Below are positions 1 through 6,470 of a stretch of DNA of 64,000 nucleotides, in pieces. Origin of the DNA: Parapedobacter deserti (GTDB lineage: Bacteria; Bacteroidota; Bacteroidia; Sphingobacteriales; Sphingobacteriaceae); assembly GCF_042646065.1 (NCBI RefSeq), contig NZ_JBHRTA010000016.1, forward strand, positions 186,001-250,000, given 5' to 3'. Under the pieces are notes generated by a model that was not told the DNA's origin, made no database searches, and worked only from the letters and a program-made list of their open reading frames with translations. The translations under genes were made by a program, and so were the position numbers. The stretch's first letter is position 1; each line of letters begins with the position of its first letter.

Positions 1-157
1 GGGCATGCACGGCGATGGCCCTCGACGTTCTGTCCGGACCGTGCTTGGCATCGATAATCATCGGATTGATACCGTAGCGGAGCAACTGGGCGGCCATCAT
101 CAGTCCTGAGGGCCCGGCGCCGACGATCAACACATCCGTATATCTGGTAGTCTCCAC
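1..157 (-). CDS. FAD-dependent aromatic monooxygenase, N-terminal fragment
   Basis: Only the first 52 codons are in the window; the gene runs off the left edge. The N-terminus carries a Rossmann FAD-binding motif, GAGPSG, at residues 13-18, followed by TSRAIAVHA. That pair is typical of class A flavin monooxygenases (PheA/TfdB type, FAD_binding_3), which hydroxylate aromatic or polyketide substrates with NAD(P)H and oxygen. The substrate cannot be inferred. I chose a GTG start at 155-157 because an in-frame TGA lies two codons upstream at 161-163 and the next ATG falls inside the FAD fold. That TGA is also the stop of the preceding methyltransferase gene, so the two are very probably cotranscribed. 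Confidence 0.8.
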   Translation of the reverse strand, partial: METTRYTDVLIVGAGPSGLMMAAQLLRYGINPMIIDAKHGPDRTSRAIAVHA

Positions 158-160
158 GTC

Positions 161-868
161 TCAAAAGATAAGAAAGACTGCCGGTTTCTTATGGAAGTCA
201 TGTTGGCCTGCTCTCCATTGGCGAAGCGGCATGCTGATGACCTGCTCGTCGGCTGCCGTCAGGTTACATGCGACGCACAGCCGCGTTTGCGGGTTGCCGG
301 TGCGCACGATTTCGGCCAGCAGCTGGTTATTGCGGAAGGGCGTTTCGATGAAAACCTGCGTCTGTTTTTCCCGTTGGGCCACCTGTTCAAGCATCTTGAT
401 TTTCTTGGCCCTCGCGCCCTTATCTATAGGCAGGTAGCCATGGAAGGCGAAGCTTTGCCCATTGAATCCCGAAGCCATCAATGCCAAAAGGATGGCACTT
501 GGCCCCACCAGTGGCGCAACCTTAATGCCTCGGCGGTGTGCTTCAGCCACAATGTCCGCCCCAGGGTCCGCGACGCCTGGGCATCCCGCCTCACTCATGA
601 GGCCGACATCTTTGCCGGCCAACAAGCCTGAAAAAAAAGACATAAGGTCTTCCCTTCCACGTGTGTGCTTACCGTAGTCATGCAAGATCAGCTCACTTTG
701 CGGCCGCTGCAATCCCGCTTGCTTAAGAAATTTCCTGGCAGATTTTTCGTTTTCAACAATGTACTCATCTAGTGTATTAATCACCTGCATGAGATAGGGA
801 GTATAGGAAGCCGGGGCGGCGCCATCCGCCAACGGCACTGGGAGAAGGTACAATGTTCCGTAGGGCAT
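161..868 (-). CDS. RsmI-like tetrapyrrole-methylase-family SAM methyltransferase
   Basis: The 235-residue protein belongs to the tetrapyrrole methylase fold and resembles RsmI, which 2'-O-methylates C1402 of 16S rRNA. The motif SEAGCPGVADPG (about residues 92-103) corresponds to the DAGTPGISDPG signature of RsmI, and a later GPSA...ASGF...FHGYLP block matches the SAM pocket. It is shorter than E. coli RsmI and diverges at the N-terminus, so it may be the Bacteroidota paralogue rather than true RsmI. I prefer the ATG at 866-868 over an upstream TTG, because a TACTTTTG promoter box lies three bases upstream. The stop is one codon before, and in frame with, the GTG of the flavin monooxygenase. 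Confidence 0.8.
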   Translation of the reverse strand: MPYGTLYLLPVPLADGAAPASYTPYLMQVINTLDEYIVENEKSARKFLKQAGLQRPQSELILHDYGKHTRGREDLMSFFSGLLAGKDVGLMSEAGCPGVADPGADIVAEAHRRGIKVAPLVGPSAILLALMASGFNGQSFAFHGYLPIDKGARAKKIKMLEQVAQREKQTQVFIETPFRNNQLLAEIVRTGNPQTRLCVACNLTAADEQVISMPLRQWRAGQHDFHKKPAVFLIF

Positions 869-871
869 GCA

Positions 872-879
872 CAAAAGTA
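872..879 (-). promoter_or_regulatory. Promoter -7 box of the RsmI-like gene
   Basis: The minus strand reads TACTTTTG, matching the Bacteroidota TAnnTTTG element. It ends three bases before the ATG at 868, so the mRNA would be leaderless or nearly so. Confidence 0.5.
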
Positions 880-902
880 GGAAATATTAGGCTACAGCCG
901 CT

Positions 903-933
903 TGTTTAATTCCGCGGAAACCGGAATTAAACA
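903..933. other. 12-bp perfect inverted repeat between divergent genes
   Basis: TGTTTAATTCCG (903-914) and CGGAATTAAACA (922-933) are exact reverse complements around a 7-base spacer. The element sits in the 279-bp gap between the RsmI-like gene and apaG, about 24 bp beyond the -7 box of the former. No T-run follows on either strand, so an operator or hairpin is likelier than a terminator. I see no convincing gene in the rest of the gap (934-1147). Confidence 0.6.
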
Positions 934-1147
934 GTATACATTGATTAATCGCCCCAGCAACGACAATGTCCGTACCGCTGCGGCCATCCTGCGCATCGTC
1001 CAGGATGCAAGGGCAAGCGCACAAGCGTGGCACCGGTGTGCCACGTCGCCTGATGCCACGGCAATGGGACTCATGCTCCCAATTTCTTCTCCTTTCCTTT
1101 TCTTATATGGATGACATTTAGTAACTTGGCCGCAAATAAAATGCAAC

Positions 1148-1534
1148 ATGGCTACGCAGATAACTGATGGCGTAAAAGTTTCTGTTGAAACGGTGTATCA
1201 GCCGGAATACTCCAATCCGGAAAACGAGCATTACATGTTTGCGTACAGAATTACCATTGAAAACCTTGGCGACCATAGCGTTCAGCTGCTGAGACGGCGC
1301 TGGTTCATTTTTGATTCAAATGGCAGCCGACGTGAAGTGGCGGGGGAGGGTGTCGTTGGCCAACAGCCCGTTATCGATCCGGGCGAACAACACGAATACG
1401 TTTCGGGGTGCAACCTCAAAAGTGACATGGGCTCCATGATGGGCACCTACCAGATGTTACGGGAGTTTGACGGGAGCCTCTTTGAAGTAACCATCCCAAA
1501 GTTCAATCTGATTGCCCCGCACCGGTTGAACTGA
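1148..1534 (+). CDS. apaG: ApaG domain protein
   Basis: The 128-residue protein consists of a single ApaG/DUF525 beta-sandwich, the usual length for the family. Typical elements are ENEHYMFAYRITIENLG near residues 25-41, LLRRRWFIFDSNG, and the tail GSMMGTYQM...FEVTIPKF. In Enterobacteria apaG is linked to Co2+/Mg2+ phenotypes, but the biochemical role is unsettled. ApaG folds resemble fibronectin type III domains and may bind partner proteins. It is monocistronic here: the upstream gene is divergent and 414 bp of gene-poor DNA follows. Confidence 0.93.
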   Translation: MATQITDGVKVSVETVYQPEYSNPENEHYMFAYRITIENLGDHSVQLLRRRWFIFDSNGSRREVAGEGVVGQQPVIDPGEQHEYVSGCNLKSDMGSMMGTYQMLREFDGSLFEVTIPKFNLIAPHRLN

Positions 1535-1571
1535 CGTCAGCATTTCCAGCGCCAAAAAAATCCGAAGCCAG

Positions 1572-1638
1572 CCCTCGTTATTAGCAGCTCGTATTTCGCG
1601 GCCGTGAATGCCAATCGAACGGTGTAACGAGGGTATTT
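1572..1638 (+). other. Long-loop inverted repeat followed by T-run
   Basis: CCCTCGTTA (1572-1580) pairs perfectly with TAACGAGGG (1625-1633) across a 44-base loop that contains a small nested CCGT/ACGG pairing. The second arm is followed by TATTTTT. It could be a terminator for apaG with a structured loop, or the end of a small RNA. The long loop makes a simple intrinsic terminator doubtful. Confidence 0.35.
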
Positions 1639-1756
1639 TTCAACAACTTTCACGTGTGTCCAGCACGTTCCAAACATCAAGAAAAATAGAAACCAGCCAA
1701 ATCTAACATAACGTTGAACTAAGTTTGGCATCTAGCGGTATAGCAGATGTAACATC

Positions 1757-1816
1757 ATCGTATTTTTATCGTTTAGGTTCGATCAAAATACGATGAAAAT
1801 ACGATATAAATACGAT
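1757..1816. repeat. Helically phased AAATACGAT repeat array
   Basis: AAATACGAT occurs exactly three times as direct repeats, at 1786-1794, 1797-1805 and 1808-1816, with 11-bp spacing. A degenerate copy, AGGTTCGAT, is in register at 1775-1783. The reverse complement ATCGTATTT occurs at 1757-1765, with a degenerate ATCGTTTAG 11 bp later at 1768-1776. Repeats on one face of the helix, one turn apart, suggest cooperative binding by a regulator such as an OmpR/PhoB-type response regulator. The array lies about 130 bp before the gene at 1950 and 26 bp upstream of the doubtful minus-strand frame 1537-1731. Confidence 0.7.
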
Positions 1817-1933
1817 CATATTACATAATCATATAGTTTTAAGCTCTATTTAAGCTGTTAGCCTTTCCGAAACAGCGTAAAAGCGACTTCTGTCAGAATA
1901 TGGGGCTCTACTACTGAAGCGATAAATTTTCCG

Positions 1934-1941
1934 TATTTTTG
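1934..1941 (+). promoter_or_regulatory. Promoter -7 box of the NAD(P)-binding oxidoreductase
   Basis: TATTTTTG fits TAnnTTTG and ends eight bases before the ATG at 1950, implying a very short leader. Confidence 0.45.
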
Positions 1942-1949
1942 CAAAAATA

Positions 1950-2612
1950 ATGACGGTGCAAAAATCAGCTATCATATTCGGGGCCACAGGATTAGTAGGC
2001 AGGCATGTCCTTCGTGAGCTACTAAACAATCCTAGATACGGGAAAGTCACCACGGTGGCCCGTCGGGATATGAATATAAAACACGCCAAGATTAATCAGT
2101 TAATTGCTGATTTTCAGACAATTGAAGAAATAAAAGACCAGCTTGTGGCTGATGACGTATTCTGCTGCCTCGGTACAACCCGCAAGAAGACGCCCGACCT
2201 GCAGGAATATTACCGCATCGATCACGATTACCCAGTTGCCTTGGCGAGACTAACTAAAGCGAACGGGGCCAAGGCATTACTCGTGGTGTCAGCCGTCGGT
2301 GCTGATGCGGATTCAGCCAACTTCTACCTTCGGATGAAAGGACAAATGGAGCGTGACATTGTTGCGGTAGGACTGGATCGCACACACATCTTCCGGCCGT
2401 CGCTGATCACCGGAAAGCGATCCGAAAAAAGGCGGTCTGAATCTCTCGCCAAAGGGTTATTCACAGTGATTGACCCTTTCTTAATCGGCGGGTTGTCCAA
2501 GTACCGTAGCGTCCCGGCAGCCTGGGTGGCGAAGGCAATGAACAGGGCCGCGGAGCAGGAGCATGGCGGTGTTCGTGTATATTATTGGAAGCATATCAAA
2601 AATCAACTGTGA
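1950..2612 (+). CDS. NAD(P)H-binding atypical SDR oxidoreductase (HTATIP2-like)
   Basis: The 220-residue protein is a compact Rossmann protein with the nucleotide motif GATGLVG at residues 11-17, then DDVFCCLGTTRKK and LLVVSAVGADADS. This pattern belongs to the NAD(P)H-binding atypical short-chain dehydrogenase group (HTATIP2/Oxidoreductase-like), whose substrates are mostly unknown. The classical YxxxK pair is not clearly placed; FYLRMKG, around residue 125, occupies the equivalent region. The end overlaps the next gene as GTGA, so the ABC-F gene is probably translationally coupled to it. Confidence 0.8.
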   Translation: MTVQKSAIIFGATGLVGRHVLRELLNNPRYGKVTTVARRDMNIKHAKINQLIADFQTIEEIKDQLVADDVFCCLGTTRKKTPDLQEYYRIDHDYPVALARLTKANGAKALLVVSAVGADADSANFYLRMKGQMERDIVAVGLDRTHIFRPSLITGKRSEKRRSESLAKGLFTVIDPFLIGGLSKYRSVPAAWVAKAMNRAAEQEHGGVRVYYWKHIKNQL

Positions 2613-4468
2613 GCATATTATCAACAGAGCGGCTGGGCCATAGCTACCATGATAGGTGGCTGTTCAGGAACCTTCATTTCGGTTTGCAAAGGGGCGATCG
2701 CATTGCACTCGTCGGACCCAATGGAGCGGGTAAATCATCCTTGCTTCGAGCCCTTGCTGGCGAGCTAGATCCAGTGGAGGGAACCGTCGTACGGGAACGG
2801 GGAGTCCGGATCGGCTTCCTTTCGCAAGACCCGGCATTCGACGAATATGCAACAGTCAATGATTTCATCTACCATGCCGATAATGAGCAGCAACGGCTTG
2901 TACGTGCTTATGAGAAGCTGATAGCCGATCCCGAGGCAGATGTCCGGCGGATCACCGAGCTAACTGAACAACTCAGCGCATTGAATGCTTGGGAATATGA
3001 ACATCATATCAAGAGCATCCTGACCCGCTTGCAGATCGCCGACTTTTCACAACGCGTAGCCAACCTATCGGGTGGGCAGCGCAAGCGTCTTGCCTTAGCT
3101 AAATTGCTCATTGATGAACCGGACATCTATATCCTCGACGAGCCAACAAACCATTTAGATATTGAGACCATCGAATGGTTAGAAAAGCTGCTTACCGGCG
3201 GCCAAAAGACGGTATTGCTGGTGACGCACGACCGTTACTTTCTGGATACTGTGTGCACGCAGATCCGCGAGCTAGACCGCGGAAAAATAAACAACTATGC
3301 GGGCAACTATAGCTACTATCTCGAACGGAGGGCAGAAGCCGAAGAGGCCGCAGGAATGCAGCTGGAACGGAATCGCAACCTGCTACGTAGGGAGCTGGAA
3401 TGGATGCGCAGGCAGCCGCAGGCGCGGGGAACCAAGTCGAAAGCACGTATTGATGCTTTTTATGACTTGGAGGAAAAAACCAAAGGGCAGCAAAGTAACC
3501 AAACGATCCAGCTCAGCGTCAATGTAAGCCGCCAAGGCGGCAAAATACTGGAACTTGATCGCATATCAAAAAGCTACAACGGCCGACATCTCATTGGGAA
3601 TTTTTCCTATGTTTTCAAGAAAGGCGACCGTATCGGGCTTGCGGGTCGCAATGGCACCGGTAAGTCGACGTTTCTGAACCTGATTACTGGCAACGAACAG
3701 CCCGATAGCGGCGCAATCACTGTCGGCGCCACCACCGTTTTCGGCTACTACCGGCAAGGAGGTTTGGCGTTGCAGGGCAACGAACGCGTTATTGACGTTG
3801 TCAAAGGGGTAGCTGAATATATTAAGATGGCCAATGGGGAATCACTCTCGGCCTCACAGCTCCTCACTCAATTTTTATTTCCACCGGAAAAACAATTCGG
3901 CTTAGTAGGCAAGCTCAGTGGGGGCGAACGAAAGCGGCTCCAATTGATGCGTGTGCTGATGCAGAACCCCAACGTACTTATATTGGACGAACCTGCCAAC
4001 GATCTGGATATCGATACGCTAAATGTGCTTGAGGCCTTTCTTCTAAATTACAGCGGAGTGCTGATCCTGGTATCTCATGACCGATACCTGCTCGACCGGC
4101 TAACCGATCAACTGTTTATTTTCGATGGTGCCGGTGCTGTATCCATCTATAATGGTAACTATGCGGCCTACAAATCGGAACAGGCAGAAGTAGAACGAGA
4201 GGTAAAAGCGATCGAAGCCCCTAAAATAGCCGAAAGTTTTCCCACACCATCCAAGAAAATAAAACTCAGCTACAAAGAACGCCTCGAGTTTCAAGCCTTG
4301 GATCAGGAGATAATGCATTTGGAGCAACGCATACAGGAACAGACCGAGATATTAAATAACATAACGGACCATACCGAACTTGCCGATATCGCAACTGAAT
4401 TAACGAAACTCAATCAAGAGCTTGATGCCAAATCGGAGCGTTGGATTGAGTTAAGCGAATATAATTAA
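2609..4468 (+). CDS. ABC-F family ATPase (Uup/Ettα-type)
   Basis: The 619-residue soluble protein has two ABC domains and no membrane segments, as in ABC-F translation factors. The first domain has Walker A GPNGAGKS (residues 36-43), signature LSGGQRKR and Walker B YILDEPTNHLD. The second has GRNGTGKST, LSGGERKR and LILDEPANDLD. Between them is the charged linker (RRELEWMRRQPQARGTKSKA) that reaches into the ribosome in this family. The C-terminus is a coiled coil of the Uup type. I prefer the GTG at 2609, which overlaps the previous TGA, over a TTG at 2585, because MSILSTERL matches the family start. A role in rescuing stalled ribosomes or tolerating structured DNA is inferred from family. 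Confidence 0.9.
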   Translation: MSILSTERLGHSYHDRWLFRNLHFGLQRGDRIALVGPNGAGKSSLLRALAGELDPVEGTVVRERGVRIGFLSQDPAFDEYATVNDFIYHADNEQQRLVRAYEKLIADPEADVRRITELTEQLSALNAWEYEHHIKSILTRLQIADFSQRVANLSGGQRKRLALAKLLIDEPDIYILDEPTNHLDIETIEWLEKLLTGGQKTVLLVTHDRYFLDTVCTQIRELDRGKINNYAGNYSYYLERRAEAEEAAGMQLERNRNLLRRELEWMRRQPQARGTKSKARIDAFYDLEEKTKGQQSNQTIQLSVNVSRQGGKILELDRISKSYNGRHLIGNFSYVFKKGDRIGLAGRNGTGKSTFLNLITGNEQPDSGAITVGATTVFGYYRQGGLALQGNERVIDVVKGVAEYIKMANGESLSASQLLTQFLFPPEKQFGLVGKLSGGERKRLQLMRVLMQNPNVLILDEPANDLDIDTLNVLEAFLLNYSGVLILVSHDRYLLDRLTDQLFIFDGAGAVSIYNGNYAAYKSEQAEVEREVKAIEAPKIAESFPTPSKKIKLSYKERLEFQALDQEIMHLEQRIQEQTEILNNITDHTELADIATELTKLNQELDAKSERWIELSEYN

Positions 4469-4469
4469 A

Positions 4470-4485
4470 TGTTCCACGTGGAACG
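4470..4485. other. parS-like centromere site 1
   Basis: TGTTCCACGTGGAACG differs from a perfect 16-bp palindrome only at its last base. The core GTTCCACGTGGAAC is the parS form bound by ParB in several bacteria (for example the Pseudomonas type), close to the Bacillus form TGTTTCACGTGAAACA. It begins right after the stop of the ABC-F gene. Confidence 0.75.
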
Positions 4486-4499
4486 TAGTGGAAGTCTCG

Positions 4500-4515
4500 T
4501 GTTCCACGTGGAACA
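4500..4515. other. parS-like centromere site 2
   Basis: TGTTCCACGTGGAACA is a perfect 16-bp palindrome, 30 bp downstream of the first site and ending 14 bases before the mnmG start. Two such copies within 46 bp cannot plausibly be chance. ParA and ParB are not encoded in the window. Confidence 0.8.
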
Positions 4516-4529
4516 AAAATTTCGAAATC

Positions 4530-6389
4530 ATGTTTAAAAAATATAACGTTATTGTAGTAGGAGGGGGGCATGCTGGCTGTGAAGCCGCTGCGGTTGCAGC
4601 CAACTTGGGTTCTTCGGTGCTGCTGATCACAATGAATATGGGGACTATCGCGCAAATGAGTTGCAATCCAGCTATGGGCGGGGTAGCCAAAGGCCAGATT
4701 GTTCGCGAAATAGACGCCATGGGGGGTTATTCAGGAATTATCGCTGATAAGACTACCATACAGTTCCGCATGCTAAACCGCTCTAAAGGGCCCGCCATGT
4801 GGAGTCCGCGGACGCAAAACGACCGCATGCGCTTTGCTGAAGAATGGCGTCTTCAACTAGAGTCTTTGCCGAATCTTGACATGTGGCAGGATACGGTCCG
4901 CGAAATCGTGGTGAAAAACGGAAAGGCCACCGGGGTGATGACATCACTCGGGATATCCATCGAAAGCGATGCGGTAATACTTACCAACGGCACGTTCCTC
5001 AACGGCGTTATCCATATCGGTGAAAAAAAATTCGGAGGCGGCCGCACAGGCGAAAAGGCCGCCACAGGCCTAACGGAACAACTCATCGCATTGGGTTTTG
5101 AATCCGGTCGTATGAAAACCGGTACCCCGCCGAGGATAGATGGGCGTTCGCTCGACTACAGTAGGATGGAGGAGCAATGGGGTGACGAGGAGCGTGGACG
5201 CTTCTCGTTCACGGATGTTCCGCTCGCTGCCGAACAGCGGTGCTGCTGGATCACCTACACGAACGAACGGGTTCATGAAACACTAAAAAAGGGATTCGAA
5301 AGATCACCGATGTTCACCGGTCGTATTAAGGGATTGGGACCACGCTATTGTCCCTCAATAGAAGACAAAATCAACCGCTTCGCTGAACGCGACAGGCACC
5401 AGATATTCGTGGAACCAGAAGGATGGAAAACGGCCGAAATATACGTTAACGGTTTTTCCACGTCCCTGCCTGAAGATGTGCAACAAGATGCATTGCGTTT
5501 AATTCCTGGCTTTGAAAACGCAAAAATGTACCGTCCGGGGTATGCCATAGAATATGATTATTTTCCCCCGATGCAGCTTGACCTTACCCTGGAAACGCAT
5601 CACATCAAGCACCTTTTCTTTGCGGGTCAGATCAACGGTACCACAGGCTATGAAGAGGCAGCGAGCCAGGGATTCATAGCGGGGATAAATGCGCACCAAC
5701 GCATAAACGACCAGCAAGAGCTTATACTTAAACGATCTGAATCATACATCGGGGTGCTCATCGACGACCTGGTGACTAAAGGTACCGAAGAACCGTACCG
5801 TATGTTTACCTCACGCGCCGAGCACCGTCTCCTTTTGCGCCAGGACAATGCAGATGCACGACTTACGCCAATTGCGCACCGGCTGGGCTTGATTTCGGAT
5901 GAACGGCTTGAACGAGTGAAACGGAAAGTAGAATCAGCGGATGAGATCGTGGACTACATGCGCAAACAATCGGTGACCGCGGCAGATATGAATCCGATCC
6001 TTATCCAATTGCACTCAAGCCCAATCACGCAGAAGACGCGCCTATTCCATTTACTTACCAGGCCCCAAGTGTCGATATTCGATGTGGCACAAGCGCATGC
6101 ACCGTTTGCAGAATTGGTCAACCGATATGATAAGGAGATAATTGAGCAAGCAGAAATCAAAGTAAAATATGACAGCTATTTCGAAAAGGAAATGGATATC
6201 GTAAACAAAATGCGAAAAATGGAGGATCAAGAAATCAATCCGGATTTTGACTATAGCTCCTTGGTCTCCCTTTCCAAAGAAGCTCGTGAAAAATTAGTAA
6301 AGGTGAAACCACGTACATTAGGTCAAGCAACCCGGATTTCCGGCGTCTCGCCCTCGGATATCTCTGTTTTAATGATACATATGTCTTAA
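4530..6389 (+). CDS. mnmG: tRNA uridine-5-carboxymethylaminomethyl modification enzyme MnmG (GidA)
   Basis: With MnmE, this FAD enzyme installs the cmnm5 group on U34 of tRNAs reading NNA/NNG codons. The 619-residue product has the FAD motif GGGHAG (11-16), the conserved blocks SCNPAMGG, FLNGVIHIG, GTPPRIDG and TSRAEHRLLLRQDNAD, and the C-terminal helical domain ending in TLGQATRISGVSPSDIS. The ATG at 4530 gives the standard start MFKKYNVIVVGGG; an in-frame GTG at 4488 would translate through the parS palindrome and is rejected. mnmG is often found near replication origins, which fits the two parS-like sites directly upstream. Confidence 0.97.
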   Translation: MFKKYNVIVVGGGHAGCEAAAVAANLGSSVLLITMNMGTIAQMSCNPAMGGVAKGQIVREIDAMGGYSGIIADKTTIQFRMLNRSKGPAMWSPRTQNDRMRFAEEWRLQLESLPNLDMWQDTVREIVVKNGKATGVMTSLGISIESDAVILTNGTFLNGVIHIGEKKFGGGRTGEKAATGLTEQLIALGFESGRMKTGTPPRIDGRSLDYSRMEEQWGDEERGRFSFTDVPLAAEQRCCWITYTNERVHETLKKGFERSPMFTGRIKGLGPRYCPSIEDKINRFAERDRHQIFVEPEGWKTAEIYVNGFSTSLPEDVQQDALRLIPGFENAKMYRPGYAIEYDYFPPMQLDLTLETHHIKHLFFAGQINGTTGYEEAASQGFIAGINAHQRINDQQELILKRSESYIGVLIDDLVTKGTEEPYRMFTSRAEHRLLLRQDNADARLTPIAHRLGLISDERLERVKRKVESADEIVDYMRKQSVTAADMNPILIQLHSSPITQKTRLFHLLTRPQVSIFDVAQAHAPFAELVNRYDKEIIEQAEIKVKYDSYFEKEMDIVNKMRKMEDQEINPDFDYSSLVSLSKEAREKLVKVKPRTLGQATRISGVSPSDISVLMIHMS

Positions 6390-6470
6390 CTTATTGATTT
6401 ACAAATAATTAAGCTAAAAACAAGGCGACCTCCATAGTTTGGATATAACGCACTTTCTTAACCCCGACCG

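Larger units (their letters stand above)
1535..1949. other. Gene-poor 415-bp region with two repeat structures
   Basis: No convincing gene is present. A 64-codon minus-strand frame (1537-1731, ATG at 1729-1731) has one hydrophobic stretch (FGWFLFFLMFGTCW) but resembles nothing I know and could be chance. The region does hold a 9-bp inverted repeat with a T-run (1572-1633 plus tail) and an 11-bp-phased array of AAATACGAT motifs (1757-1816). A promoter for the next gene lies at the right edge. Confidence 0.6.

Noticed and set aside
640..660. CACGTG-containing sequences elsewhere (near 652, 1650, 43679, 51658) as further parS sites
   Set aside because: Only half of the palindrome matches in each case.
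892..1149. 85-codon minus-strand frame and 70-codon plus-strand frame between the RsmI-like gene and apaG
   Set aside because: No family signature, TTG or weak starts, they overlap each other on opposite strands and cross the inverted repeat.
1537..1731. 64-codon minus-strand frame with one hydrophobic stretch
   Set aside because: No recognisable similarity; part of it overlaps the inverted repeat after apaG. Kept only as a note because the AAATACGAT array lies just upstream.
4488..4529. Upstream GTG start for mnmG
   Set aside because: It would translate across the parS-like palindrome and add residues not seen in MnmG; ATG 4530 gives the standard N-terminus.
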